From Nansenia antarctica (Eukaryota > Chordata > Actinopteri > Argentiniformes > Microstomatidae), in assembly GCA_963989245.1 (NCBI GenBank), contig OZ022341.1, positions 54,175,496-54,239,495 on the forward strand: DNA of 64,000 nt. The letters run 5' to 3'. The notes under the pieces were generated by a model. It ran no database searches and had not been told where the DNA came from. It saw nothing but the letters and a program-made list of their open reading frames with translations. The position numbers and the translations under genes are program-made. Each line of letters starts with the position of its first letter. Within the stretch, counting starts at the first letter, position 1. Below, piece after piece: positions 8,242 to 18,786 of this stretch.

Positions 8242-8727
8242 TTATTTGACCAACATTTTATTGACTTGCACAATCTTACACAATTGTCTGAACATGTTGA
8301 ACACAACTAAACACATTATGAACACACACACACACGGTTGCAACTTTTTCACAAAACGTGTTACCATTGTGTCATTTTTAAACAGATTAGAAGAATATTT
8401 AGATATCAACATATCATAGGTGATGCCTCTACACATGTGATTTAAGAAGTAGATACAGTGTTCACCACATGTGACCGATGTGACATCCTGAACTTGTTTG
8501 TCTGATAAATGTATCTCATCACATGACATGTTTAAAAAGTCATAAATCGATTTAGGAAATATTGAATGATTTGGAGCATTTCCAAAACTGTCAAAAAAAC
8601 ACCCAACTCTCTCCAATATATAAACTGCCAGCCAATGCTCTCCAGGCTGGTCAGAGGGGTGTGTGTTAATTATCATAGCACTAGGTCTTATTTGTAGAGG
8701 TTGCTGGGGCAGTTTATCACAAGCCAA
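8242..8727 (-). CDS. Adenain-like protease fragment, unit 8 (161-residue form)
   Basis: (AC)7; common core. Confidence 0.78.
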   Translation of the reverse strand: MACDKLPQQPLQIRPSAMIINTHPSDQPGEHWLAVYILERVGCFFDSFGNAPNHSIFPKSIYDFLNMSCDEIHLSDKQVQDVTSVTCGEHCIYFLNHMCRGITYDMLISKYSSNLFKNDTMVTRFVKKLQPCVCVFIMCLVVFNMFRQLCKIVQVNKMLVK

Positions 8728-8763
8728 AACACCTGGCTGTCAGTTCCACAGTATTCATGATGC

Positions 8764-9210
8764 TTAATAGTAATCAACTAAAACCTGTCTGCGATGGGAC
8801 ACTTCAATCATACTATCATATACCGCATAAATTATTAGATTGATGGTATTAGGCAGCGGGTTCCTGAAACGTGTCTCCAGGCGTATGTTACCACTCTTGA
8901 TCAATGATAGATGCTGACTATTATCCTCGTCAGGTGTCAGATTAAATGCATAAAGAGTGTACCCTCTCAGGAAATCGTTTCGATCAATGGCCATAGCACT
9001 GTTCTTTAAATGTCTCCCTGTTGATAACACCAGTTGATAGAATTCACGAGTTACGCAACCATTAGGGAAGTCCGGTTGTAATGGTTTGGTGGGGAACTGG
9101 ACACCGTCAACATATATTGCCAGATATTCTAGATTATAATTCTTAAAATTGAATGGGTTCTTGCCATAGTCGCCCGTAAAAGAGTCATTATCAACCATCG
9201 CTACCACCAC
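8764..9210 (-). CDS. Capsid-like fragment, unit 9
   Basis: Common protein sequence. Confidence 0.7.
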   Translation of the reverse strand: MVVAMVDNDSFTGDYGKNPFNFKNYNLEYLAIYVDGVQFPTKPLQPDFPNGCVTREFYQLVLSTGRHLKNSAMAIDRNDFLRGYTLYAFNLTPDEDNSQHLSLIKSGNIRLETRFRNPLPNTINLIIYAVYDSMIEVSHRRQVLVDYY

Positions 9211-9362
9211 AGACTATGTTATTGTTTGACTAAAACCCCTTGCTTGACTAAATAAAAATGATTGTAATGATACATGAACTCTGATAATTTATTTGACCAA
9301 CATTTTATTGACTTGCACAATCTTACACAATTGTCTGAACATGTTGAACACAACTAAACACA

Positions 9363-9776
9363 TTATGAACACACACACACACACGGTTGCAACTTTTTCA
9401 CAAAACGTGTTACCATTGTGTCATTTTTAAACAGATTAGAAGAATATTTAGATATCAACATATCATAGGTGATGCCTCTACACATGTGATTTAAGAAGTA
9501 GATACAGTGTTCACCACATGTGACCGATGTGACATCCTGAACTTGTTTGTCTGATAAATGTATCTCATCACATGACATGTTTAAAAAGTCATAAATCGAT
9601 TGAGGAAATATTGAATGATTTGGAGCATTTCCAAAACTGTCAAAAAAACACCCAACTCTCTCCAATATATAAACTGCCAGCCAATGCTCTCCAGGCTGGT
9701 CAGAGGGGTGTGTGTTAATTATCATAGCACTAGGTCTTATTTGTAGAGGTTGCTGGGGCAGTTTATCACAAGCCAA
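9363..9776 (-). CDS. Adenain-like protease fragment, unit 9 (137-residue form)
   Basis: (AC)8 with K59Q. Confidence 0.78.
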   Translation of the reverse strand: MACDKLPQQPLQIRPSAMIINTHPSDQPGEHWLAVYILERVGCFFDSFGNAPNHSIFPQSIYDFLNMSCDEIHLSDKQVQDVTSVTCGEHCIYFLNHMCRGITYDMLISKYSSNLFKNDTMVTRFVKKLQPCVCVCS

Positions 9777-9812
9777 AACACCTGGCTGTCAGTTCCACAG
9801 TATTCATGATGC

Positions 9813-10259
9813 TTAATAGTAATCAACTAAAACCTGTCTGCGATGGGACACTTCAATCATACTATCATATACCGCATAAATTATTAGATTGATGGTATTA
9901 GGCAGCGGGTTCCTGAAACGTGTCTCCAGGCGTATGTTACCACTCTTGATCAATGATAGATGCTGACTATTATCCTCGTCAGGTGTCAGATTAAATGCAT
10001 AAAGAGTGTACCCTCTCAGGAAATCGTTTCGATCAATGGCCATAGCACTGTTCTTTAAATGTCTCCCTGTTGATAACACCAGTTGATAGAATTCACGAGT
10101 TACGCAACCATTAGGGAAGTCCGGTTGTAATGGTTTGGTGGGGAACTGGACACCGTCAACATATATTGCCAGATATTCTAGATTATCATTCTTAAAATTG
10201 AATGGGTTCTTGCCATAGTCGCCCGTAAAAGAGTCATTATCAACCATCGCTACCACCAC
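9813..10259 (-). CDS. Capsid-like fragment, unit 10
   Basis: Y25D, private to this unit, just after the Asn-Pro-Phe-Asn-Phe core. Confidence 0.7.
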   Translation of the reverse strand: MVVAMVDNDSFTGDYGKNPFNFKNDNLEYLAIYVDGVQFPTKPLQPDFPNGCVTREFYQLVLSTGRHLKNSAMAIDRNDFLRGYTLYAFNLTPDEDNSQHLSLIKSGNIRLETRFRNPLPNTINLIIYAVYDSMIEVSHRRQVLVDYY

Positions 10260-10337
10260 AGACTATGTTATTGTTTGACTAAAACCCCTTGCTTGACTAA
10301 ATAAAAATGATTGTAATGATACATGAACTCTGATAAT

Positions 10338-10823
10338 TTATTTGACCAACATTTTATTGACTTGCACAATCTTACACAATTGTCTGAACATGTTGAACAC
10401 AACTAAACACATTATGAACACACACACACACGGTTGCAACTTTTTCACAAAACGTGTTACCATTGTGTCATTTTTAAACAGATTAGAAGAATATTTAGAT
10501 ATCAACATATCATAGGTGATGCCTCTACACATGTGATTTAAGAAGTAGATACAGTGTTCACCACATGTGACCGATGTGACATCCTGAACTTGTTTGTCTG
10601 ATAAATGTATCTCATCACATGACATGTTTAAAAAGTCATAAATCGATTTAGGAAATATTGAATGATTTGGAGCATTTCCAAAACTGTCAAAAAAACACCC
10701 AACTCTCTCCAATATATAAACTGCCAGCCAATGCTCTCCAGGCTGGTCAGAGGGGTGTGTGTTAATTATCATAGCACTAGGTCTTATTTGTAGAGGTTGC
10801 TGGGGCAGTTTATCACAAGCCAA
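10338..10823 (-). CDS. Adenain-like protease fragment, unit 10 (161-residue form)
   Basis: (AC)7; common core. Confidence 0.78.
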   Translation of the reverse strand: MACDKLPQQPLQIRPSAMIINTHPSDQPGEHWLAVYILERVGCFFDSFGNAPNHSIFPKSIYDFLNMSCDEIHLSDKQVQDVTSVTCGEHCIYFLNHMCRGITYDMLISKYSSNLFKNDTMVTRFVKKLQPCVCVFIMCLVVFNMFRQLCKIVQVNKMLVK

Positions 10824-10859
10824 AACACCTGGCTGTCAGTTCCACAGTATTCATGATGC

Positions 10860-11306
10860 TTAATAGTAATCAACTAAAACCTGTCTGCGATGGGACACTT
10901 CAATCATACTATCATATACCGCATAAATTATTAGATTGATGGTATTAGGCAGCGGGTTCCTGAAACGTGTCTCCAGGCGTATGTTACCACTCTTGATCAA
11001 TGATAGATGCTGACTATTATCCTCGTCAGGTGTCAGATTAAATGCATAAAGAGTGTACCCTCTCAGGAAATCGTTTCGATCAATGGCCATAGCACTGTTC
11101 TTTAAATGTCTCCCTGTTGATAACACCAGTTGATAGAATTCACGAGTTACGCAACCATTAGGGAAGTCCGGTTGTAATGGTTTGGTGGGGAACTGGACAC
11201 CGTCAACATATATTGCCAGATATTCTAGATTATAATTCTTAAAATTGAATGGGTTCTTGCCATAGTCGCCCGTAAAAGAGTCATTATCAACCATCGCTAC
11301 CACCAC
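10860..11306 (-). CDS. Capsid-like fragment, unit 11
   Basis: Common protein sequence. Confidence 0.7.
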   Translation of the reverse strand: MVVAMVDNDSFTGDYGKNPFNFKNYNLEYLAIYVDGVQFPTKPLQPDFPNGCVTREFYQLVLSTGRHLKNSAMAIDRNDFLRGYTLYAFNLTPDEDNSQHLSLIKSGNIRLETRFRNPLPNTINLIIYAVYDSMIEVSHRRQVLVDYY

Positions 11307-11458
11307 AGACTATGTTATTGTTTGACTAAAACCCCTTGCTTGACTAAATAAAAATGATTGTAATGATACATGAACTCTGATAATTTATTTGACCAACATT
11401 TTATTGACTTGCACAATCTTACACAATTGTCTGAACATGTTGAACACAACTAAACACA

Positions 11459-11872
11459 TTATGAACACACACACACACACGGTTGCAACTTTTTCACAAA
11501 ACGTGTTACCATTGTGTCATTTTTAAACAGATTAGAAGAATATTTAGATATCAACATATCATAGGTGATGCCTCTACACATGTGATTTAAGAAGTAGATA
11601 CAGTGTTCACCACATGTGACCGATGTGACATCCTGAACTTGTTTGTCTGATAAATGTATCTCATCACATGACATGTTTAAAAAGTCATAAATCGATTTAG
11701 GAAATATTGAATGATTTGGAGCATTTCCAAAACTGTCAAAAAAACACCCAACTCTCTCCAATATATGAACTGCCAGCCAATGCTCTCCAGGCTGGTCAGA
11801 GGGGTGTGTGTTAATTATCATAGCACTAGGTCTTATTTGTAGAGGTTGCTGGGGCAGTTTATCACAAGCCAA
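11459..11872 (-). CDS. Adenain-like protease fragment, unit 11 (137-residue form)
   Basis: (AC)8 with private Y36H, five residues after the catalytic His31. Confidence 0.78.
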   Translation of the reverse strand: MACDKLPQQPLQIRPSAMIINTHPSDQPGEHWLAVHILERVGCFFDSFGNAPNHSIFPKSIYDFLNMSCDEIHLSDKQVQDVTSVTCGEHCIYFLNHMCRGITYDMLISKYSSNLFKNDTMVTRFVKKLQPCVCVCS

Positions 11873-11908
11873 AACACCTGGCTGTCAGTTCCACAGTATT
11901 CATGATGC

Positions 11909-12355
11909 TTAATAGTAATCAACTAAAACCTGTCTGCGATGGGACACTTCAATCATACTATCATATACCGCATAAATTATTAGATTGATGGTATTAGGCA
12001 GCGGGTTCCTGAAACGTGTCTCCAGGCGTATGTTACCACTCTTGATCAATGATAGATGCTGACTATTATCCTCGTCAGGTGTCAGATTAAATGCATAAAG
12101 AGTGTACCCTCTCAGGAAATCGTTTCGATCAATGGCCATAGCACTGTTCTTTAAATGTCTCCCTGTTGATAACACCAGTTGATAGAATTCACGAGTTACG
12201 CAACCATTAGGGAAGTCCGGTTGTAATGGTTTGGTGGGGAACTGGACACCGTCAACATATATTGCCAGATATTCTAGATTATAATTCTTAAAATTGAATG
12301 GGTTCTTGCCATAGTCGCCCGTAAAAGAGTCATTATCAACCATCGCTACCACCAC
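11909..12355 (-). CDS. Capsid-like fragment, unit 12
   Basis: Common protein sequence. Confidence 0.7.
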   Translation of the reverse strand: MVVAMVDNDSFTGDYGKNPFNFKNYNLEYLAIYVDGVQFPTKPLQPDFPNGCVTREFYQLVLSTGRHLKNSAMAIDRNDFLRGYTLYAFNLTPDEDNSQHLSLIKSGNIRLETRFRNPLPNTINLIIYAVYDSMIEVSHRRQVLVDYY

Positions 12356-12433
12356 AGACTATGTTATTGTTTGACTAAAACCCCTTGCTTGACTAAATAA
12401 AAATGATTGTAATGATACATGAACTCTGATAAT

Positions 12434-12919
12434 TTATTTGACCAACATTTTATTGACTTGCACAATCTTACACAATTGTCTGAACATGTTGAACACAACT
12501 AAACACATTATGAACACACACACACACGGTTGCAACTTTTTCACAAAACGTGTTACCATTGTGTCATTTTTAAACAGATTAGAAGAATATTTAGATATCA
12601 ACATATCATAGGTGATGCCTCTACACATGTGATTTAAGAAGTAGATACAGTGTTCACCACATGTGACCGATGTGACATCCTGAACTTGTTTGTCTGATAA
12701 ATGTATCTCATCACATGACATGTTTAAAAAGTCATAAATCGATTTAGGAAATATTGAATGATTTGGAGCATTTCCAAAACTGTCAAAAAAACACCCAACT
12801 CTCTCCAATATATAAACTGCCAGCCAATGCTCTCCAGGCTGGTCAGAGGGGTGTGTGTTAATTATCATAGCACTAGGTCTTATTTGTAGAGGTTGCTGGG
12901 GCAGTTTATCACAAGCCAA
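12434..12919 (-). CDS. Adenain-like protease fragment, unit 12 (161-residue form)
   Basis: (AC)7; common core. Confidence 0.78.
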   Translation of the reverse strand: MACDKLPQQPLQIRPSAMIINTHPSDQPGEHWLAVYILERVGCFFDSFGNAPNHSIFPKSIYDFLNMSCDEIHLSDKQVQDVTSVTCGEHCIYFLNHMCRGITYDMLISKYSSNLFKNDTMVTRFVKKLQPCVCVFIMCLVVFNMFRQLCKIVQVNKMLVK

Positions 12920-12955
12920 AACACCTGGCTGTCAGTTCCACAGTATTCATGATGC

Positions 12956-13402
12956 TTAATAGTAATCAACTAAAACCTGTCTGCGATGGGACACTTCAAT
13001 CATACTATCATATACCGCATAAATTATTAGATTGATGGTATTAGGCAGCGGGTTCCTGAAACGTGTCTCCAGGCGTATGTTACCACTCTTGATCAATGAT
13101 AGATGCTGACTATTATCCTCGTCAGGTGTCAGATTAAATGCATAAAGAGTGTACCCTCTCAGGAAATCGTTTCGATCAATGGCCATAGCACTGTTCTTTA
13201 AATGTCTCCCTGTTGATAACACCAGTTGATAGAATTCACGAGTTACGCAACCATTAGGGAAGTCCGGTTGTAATGGTTTGGTGGGGAACTGGACACCGTC
13301 AACATATATTGCCAGATATTCTAGATTATAATTCTTAAAATTGAATGGGTTCTTGCCATAGTCGCCCGTAAAAGAGTCATTATCAACCATCGCTACCACC
13401 AC
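12956..13402 (-). CDS. Capsid-like fragment, unit 13
   Basis: Common protein sequence. Confidence 0.7.
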   Translation of the reverse strand: MVVAMVDNDSFTGDYGKNPFNFKNYNLEYLAIYVDGVQFPTKPLQPDFPNGCVTREFYQLVLSTGRHLKNSAMAIDRNDFLRGYTLYAFNLTPDEDNSQHLSLIKSGNIRLETRFRNPLPNTINLIIYAVYDSMIEVSHRRQVLVDYY

Positions 13403-13514
13403 AGACTATGTTATTGTTTGACTAAAACCCCTTGCTTGACTAAATAAAAATGATTGTAATGATACATGAACTCTGATAATTTATTTGACCAACATTTTAT
13501 TGACTTGCACAATC

Positions 13515-13964
13515 TTACACAATTGTCTGAACATGTTGAACACAACTAAACACATTATGAACACACACACACGGTTGCAACTTTTTCACAAAACGTGTTA
13601 CCATTGTGTCATTTTTAAACAGATTAGAAGAATATTTAGATATCAACATATCATAGGTGATGCCTCTACACATGTGATTTAAGAAGTAGATACAGTGTTC
13701 ACCACATGTGACCGATGTGACATCCTGAACTTGTTTGTCTGATAAATGTATCTCATCACATGACATGTTTAAAAAGTCATAAATCGATTGAGGAAATATT
13801 GAATGATTTGGAGCATTTCCAAAACTGTCAAAAAAACACCCAACTCTCTCCAATATATAAACTGCCAGCCAATGCTCTCCAGGCTGGTCAGAGGGGTGTG
13901 TGTTAATTATCATAGCACTAGGTCTTATTTGTAGAGGTTGCTGGGGCAGTTTATCACAAGCCAA
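13515..13964 (-). CDS. Adenain-like protease fragment, unit 13 (149-residue form)
   Basis: (AC)6 with K59Q; the rightmost unit with this marker. Confidence 0.78.
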   Translation of the reverse strand: MACDKLPQQPLQIRPSAMIINTHPSDQPGEHWLAVYILERVGCFFDSFGNAPNHSIFPQSIYDFLNMSCDEIHLSDKQVQDVTSVTCGEHCIYFLNHMCRGITYDMLISKYSSNLFKNDTMVTRFVKKLQPCVCVHNVFSCVQHVQTIV

Positions 13965-14000
13965 AACACCTGGCTGTCAGTTCCACAGTATTCATGATGC

Positions 14001-14447
14001 TTAATAGTAATCAACTAAAACCTGTCTGCGATGGGACACTTCAATCATACTATCATATACCGCATAAATTATTAGATTGATGGTATTAGGCAGCGGGTTC
14101 CTGAAACGTGTCTCCAGGCGTATGTTACCACTCTTGATCAATGATAGATGCTGACTATTATCCTCGTCAGGTGTCAGATTAAATGCATAAAGAGTGTACC
14201 CTCTCAGGAAATCGTTTCGATCAATGGCCATAGCACTGTTCTTTAAATGTCTCCCTGTTGATAACACCAGTTGATAGAATTCACGAGTTACGCAACCATT
14301 AGGGAAGTCCGGTTGTAATGGTTTGGTGGGGAACTGGACACCGTCAACATATATTGCCAGATATTCTAGATTATAATTCTTAAAATTGAATGGGTTCTTG
14401 CCATAGTCGCCCGTAAAAGAGTCATTATCAACCATCGCTACCACCAC
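14001..14447 (-). CDS. Capsid-like fragment, unit 14
   Basis: Common protein sequence. Confidence 0.7.
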   Translation of the reverse strand: MVVAMVDNDSFTGDYGKNPFNFKNYNLEYLAIYVDGVQFPTKPLQPDFPNGCVTREFYQLVLSTGRHLKNSAMAIDRNDFLRGYTLYAFNLTPDEDNSQHLSLIKSGNIRLETRFRNPLPNTINLIIYAVYDSMIEVSHRRQVLVDYY

Positions 14448-14559
14448 AGACTATGTTATTGTTTGACTAAAACCCCTTGCTTGACTAAATAAAAATGATT
14501 GTAATGATACATGAACTCTGATAATTTATTTGACCAACATTTTATTGACTTGCACAATC

Positions 14560-15010
14560 TTACACAATTGTCTGAACATGTTGAACACAACTAAACACAT
14601 TATGAACACACACACACGGTTGCAACTTTTTCACAAAACGTGTTACCATTGTGTCATTTTTAAACAGATTAGAAGAATATTTAGATATCAACATATCATA
14701 GGTGATGCCTCTACACATGTGATTTAAGAAGTAGATACAGTGTTCACCACATGTGACCGATGTGACATCCTGAACTTGTTTGTCTGATAAATGTATCTCA
14801 TCACATGACATGTTTAAAAAGTCATAAATCGATTTAGGAAATATTGAATGATTTGGAGCATTTCCAAAACTGTCAAAAAAAACACCCAACTCTCTCCAAT
14901 ATATAAACTGCCAGCCAATGCTCTCCAGGCTGGTCAGAGGGGTGTGTGTTAATTATCATAGCACTAGGTCTTATTTGTAGAGGTTGCTGGGGCAGTTTAT
15001 CACAAGCCAA
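14560..15010 (-). pseudogene. Adenain-like protease fragment, unit 14, frameshifted
   Basis: An extra A lengthens a seven-A run to eight at 14875-14882, just before Asp46 in coding order. The part with His31 is thrown out of frame from the part with Asp46, Gln80 and Cys87, so no single frame holds the catalytic set. The 3' part stays open (14560-14889). The tail has (AC)6. A homopolymer sequencing error is possible. Confidence 0.8.
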
Positions 15011-15046
15011 AACACCTGGCTGTCAGTTCCACAGTATTCATGATGC

Positions 15047-15493
15047 TTAATAGTAATCAACTAAAACCTGTCTGCGATGGGACACTTCAATCATACTATC
15101 ATATACCGCATAAATTATTAGATTGATGGTATTAGGCAGCGGGTTCCTGAAACGTGTCTCCAGGCGTATGTTACCACTCTTGATCAATGATAGATGCTGA
15201 CTATTATCCTCGTCAGGTGTCAGATTAAATGCATAAAGAGTGTACCCTCTCAGGAAATCGTTTCGATCAATGGCCATAGCACTGTTCTTTAAATGTCTCC
15301 CTGTTGATAACACCAGTTGATAGAATTCACGAGTTACGCAACCATTAGGGAAGTCCGGTTGTAATGGTTTGGTGGGGAACTGGACACCGTCAACATATAT
15401 TGCCAGATATTCTAGATTATAATTCTTAAAATTGAATGGGTTCTTGCCATAGTCGCCCGTAAAAGAGTCATTATCAACCATCGCTACCACCAC
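15047..15493 (-). CDS. Capsid-like fragment, unit 15
   Basis: Common protein sequence; first unit of the duplicated 12-unit segment. Confidence 0.7.
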   Translation of the reverse strand: MVVAMVDNDSFTGDYGKNPFNFKNYNLEYLAIYVDGVQFPTKPLQPDFPNGCVTREFYQLVLSTGRHLKNSAMAIDRNDFLRGYTLYAFNLTPDEDNSQHLSLIKSGNIRLETRFRNPLPNTINLIIYAVYDSMIEVSHRRQVLVDYY

Positions 15494-15571
15494 AGACTAT
15501 GTTATTGTTTGACTAAAACCCCTTGCTTGACTAAATAAAAATGATTGTAATGATACATGAACTCTGATAAT

Positions 15572-16057
15572 TTATTTGACCAACATTTTATTGACTTGCA
15601 CAATCTTACACAATTGTCTGAACATGTTGAACACAACTAAACACATTATGAACACACACACACACGGTTGCAACTTTTTCACAAAACGTGTTACCATTGT
15701 GTCATTTTTAAACAGATTAGAAGAATATTTAGATATCAACATATCATAGGTGATGCCTCTACACATGTGATTTAAGAAGTAGATACAGTGTTCACCACAT
15801 GTGACCGATGTGACATCCTGAACTTGTTTGTCTGATAAATGTATCTCATCACATGACATGTTTAAAAAGTCATAAATCGATTTAGGAAATATTGAATGAT
15901 TTGGAGCATTTCCAAAACTGTCAAAAAAACACCCAACTCTCTCCAATATATAAACTGCCAGCCAATGCTCTCCAGGCTGGTCAGAGGGGTGTGTGTTAAT
16001 TATCATAGCACTAGGTCTTATTTGTAGAGGTTGCTGGGGCAGTTTATCACAAGCCAA
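15572..16057 (-). CDS. Adenain-like protease fragment, unit 15 (161-residue form)
   Basis: (AC)7; common core. Confidence 0.78.
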   Translation of the reverse strand: MACDKLPQQPLQIRPSAMIINTHPSDQPGEHWLAVYILERVGCFFDSFGNAPNHSIFPKSIYDFLNMSCDEIHLSDKQVQDVTSVTCGEHCIYFLNHMCRGITYDMLISKYSSNLFKNDTMVTRFVKKLQPCVCVFIMCLVVFNMFRQLCKIVQVNKMLVK

Positions 16058-16093
16058 AACACCTGGCTGTCAGTTCCACAGTATTCATGATGC

Positions 16094-16540
16094 TTAATAG
16101 TAATCAACTAAAACCTGTCTGCGATGGGACACTTCAATCATACTATCATATACCGCATAAATTATTAGATTGATGGTATTAGGCAGCGGGTTCCTGAAAC
16201 GTGTCTCCAGGCGTATGTTACCACACTTGATCAATGATAGATGCTGACTATTATCCTCGTCAGGTGTCAGATTAAATGCATAAAGAGTGTACCCTCTCAG
16301 GAAATCGTTTCGATCAATGGCCATAGCACTGTTCTTTAAATGTCTCCCTGTTGATAACACCAGTTGATAGAATTCACGAGTTACGCAACCATTAGGGAAG
16401 TCCGGTTGTAATGGTTTGGTGGGGAACTGGACACCGTCAACATATATTGCCAGATATTCTAGATTATAATTCTTAAAATTGAATGGGTTCTTGCCATAGT
16501 CGCCCGTAAAAGAGTCATTATCAACCATCGCTACCACCAC
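16094..16540 (-). CDS. Capsid-like fragment, unit 16
   Basis: S106C, found elsewhere only in unit 28, exactly 12,556 bp away. Confidence 0.7.
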   Translation of the reverse strand: MVVAMVDNDSFTGDYGKNPFNFKNYNLEYLAIYVDGVQFPTKPLQPDFPNGCVTREFYQLVLSTGRHLKNSAMAIDRNDFLRGYTLYAFNLTPDEDNSQHLSLIKCGNIRLETRFRNPLPNTINLIIYAVYDSMIEVSHRRQVLVDYY

Positions 16541-16618
16541 AGACTATGTTATTGTTTGACTAAAACCCCTTGCTTGACTAAATAAAAATGATTGTAATGA
16601 TACATGAACTCTGATAAT

Positions 16619-17104
16619 TTATTTGACCAACATTTTATTGACTTGCACAATCTTACACAATTGTCTGAACATGTTGAACACAACTAAACACATTATGAAC
16701 ACACACACACACGGTTGCAACTTTTTCACAAAACGTGTTACCATTGTGTCATTTTTAAACAGATTAGAAGAATATTTAGATATCAACATATCATAGGTGA
16801 TGCCTCTACACATGTGATTTAAGAAGTAGATACAGTGTTCACCACATGTGACCGATGTGACATCCTGAACTTGTTTGTCTGATAAATGTATCTCATCACA
16901 TGACATGTTTAAAAAGTCATAAATCGATTTAGGAAATATTGAATGATTTGGAGCATTTCCAAAACTGTCAAAAAAACACCCAACTCTCTCCAATATATAA
17001 ACTGCCAGCCAATGCTCTCCAGGCTGGTCAGAGGGGTGTGTGTTAATTATCATAGCACTAGGTCTTATTTGTAGAGGTTGCTGGGGCAGTTTATCACAAG
17101 CCAA
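16619..17104 (-). CDS. Adenain-like protease fragment, unit 16 (161-residue form)
   Basis: (AC)7; common core. Confidence 0.78.
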   Translation of the reverse strand: MACDKLPQQPLQIRPSAMIINTHPSDQPGEHWLAVYILERVGCFFDSFGNAPNHSIFPKSIYDFLNMSCDEIHLSDKQVQDVTSVTCGEHCIYFLNHMCRGITYDMLISKYSSNLFKNDTMVTRFVKKLQPCVCVFIMCLVVFNMFRQLCKIVQVNKMLVK

Positions 17105-17140
17105 AACACCTGGCTGTCAGTTCCACAGTATTCATGATGC

Positions 17141-17587
17141 TTAATAGTAATCAACTAAAACCTGTCTGCGATGGGACACTTCAATCATACTATCATATAC
17201 CGCATAAATTATTAGATTGATGGTATTAGGCAGCGGGTTCCTGAAACGTGTCTCCAGGCGTATGTTACCACTCTTGATCAATGATAGATGCTGACTATTA
17301 TCCTCGTCAGGTGTCAGATTAAATGCATAAAGAGTGTACCCTCTCAGGAAATCGTTTCGATCAATGGCCATAGCACTGTTCTTTAAATGTCTCCCTGTTG
17401 ATAACACCAGTTGATAGAATTCACGAGTTACGCAACCATTAGGGAAGTCCGGTTGTAATGGTTTGGTGGGGAACTGGACACCGTCAACATATATTGCCAG
17501 ATATTCTAGATTATAATTCTTAAAATTGAATGGGTTCTTGCCATAGTCGCCCGTAAAAGAGTCATTATCAACCATCGCTACCACCAC
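17141..17587 (-). CDS. Capsid-like fragment, unit 17
   Basis: Common protein sequence. Confidence 0.7.
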   Translation of the reverse strand: MVVAMVDNDSFTGDYGKNPFNFKNYNLEYLAIYVDGVQFPTKPLQPDFPNGCVTREFYQLVLSTGRHLKNSAMAIDRNDFLRGYTLYAFNLTPDEDNSQHLSLIKSGNIRLETRFRNPLPNTINLIIYAVYDSMIEVSHRRQVLVDYY

Positions 17588-17665
17588 AGACTATGTTATT
17601 GTTTGACTAAAACCCCTTGCTTGACTAAATAAAAATGATTGTAATGATACATGAACTCTGATAAT

Positions 17666-18151
17666 TTATTTGACCAACATTTTATTGACTTGCACAATCT
17701 TACACAATTGTCTGAACATGTTGAACACAACTAAACACATTATGAACACACACACACACGGTTGCAACTTTTTCACAAAACGTGTTACCATTGTGTCATT
17801 TTTAAACAGATTAGAAGAATATTTAGATATCAACATATCATAGGTGATGCCTCTACACATGTGATTTAAGAAGTAGATACAGTGTTCACCACATGTGACC
17901 GATGTGACATCCTGAACTTGTTTGTCTGATAAATGTATCTCATCACATGACATGTTTAAAAAGTCATAAATCGATTTAGGAAATATTGAATGATTTGGAG
18001 CATTTCCAAAACTGTCAAAAAAACACCCAACTCTCTCCAATATATAAACTGCCAGCCAATGCTCTCCAGGCTGGTCAGAGGGGTGTGTGTTAATTATCAT
18101 AGCACTAGGTCTTATTTGTAGAGGTTGCTGGGGCAGTTTATCACAAGCCAA
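17666..18151 (-). CDS. Adenain-like protease fragment, unit 17 (161-residue form)
   Basis: (AC)7; common core. Confidence 0.78.
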   Translation of the reverse strand: MACDKLPQQPLQIRPSAMIINTHPSDQPGEHWLAVYILERVGCFFDSFGNAPNHSIFPKSIYDFLNMSCDEIHLSDKQVQDVTSVTCGEHCIYFLNHMCRGITYDMLISKYSSNLFKNDTMVTRFVKKLQPCVCVFIMCLVVFNMFRQLCKIVQVNKMLVK

Positions 18152-18187
18152 AACACCTGGCTGTCAGTTCCACAGTATTCATGATGC

Positions 18188-18634
18188 TTAATAGTAATCA
18201 ACTAAAACCTGTCTGCGATGGGACACTTCAATCATACTATCATATACCGCATAAATTATTAGATTGATGGTATTAGGCAGCGGGTTCCTGAAACGTGTCT
18301 CCAGGCGTATGTTACCACTCTTGATCAATGATAGATGCTGACTATTATCCTCGTCAGGTGTCAGATTAAATGCATAAAGAGTGTACCCTCTCAGGAAATC
18401 GTTTCGATCAATGGCCATAGCACTGTTCTTTAAATGTCTCCCTGTTGATAACACCAGTTGATAGAATTCACGAGTTACGCAACCATTAGGGAAGTCCGGT
18501 TGTAATGGTTTGGTGGGGAACTGGACACCGTCAACATATATTGCCAGATATTCTAGATTATAATTCTTAAAATTGAATGGGTTCTTGCCATAGTCGCCCG
18601 TAAAAGAGTCATTATCAACCATCGCTACCACCAC
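18188..18634 (-). CDS. Capsid-like fragment, unit 18
   Basis: Common protein sequence. Confidence 0.7.
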   Translation of the reverse strand: MVVAMVDNDSFTGDYGKNPFNFKNYNLEYLAIYVDGVQFPTKPLQPDFPNGCVTREFYQLVLSTGRHLKNSAMAIDRNDFLRGYTLYAFNLTPDEDNSQHLSLIKSGNIRLETRFRNPLPNTINLIIYAVYDSMIEVSHRRQVLVDYY

Positions 18635-18786
18635 AGACTATGTTATTGTTTGACTAAAACCCCTTGCTTGACTAAATAAAAATGATTGTAATGATACATG
18701 AACTCTGATAATTTATTTGACCAACATTTTATTGACTTGCACAATCTTACACAATTGTCTGAACATGTTGAACACAACTAAACACA

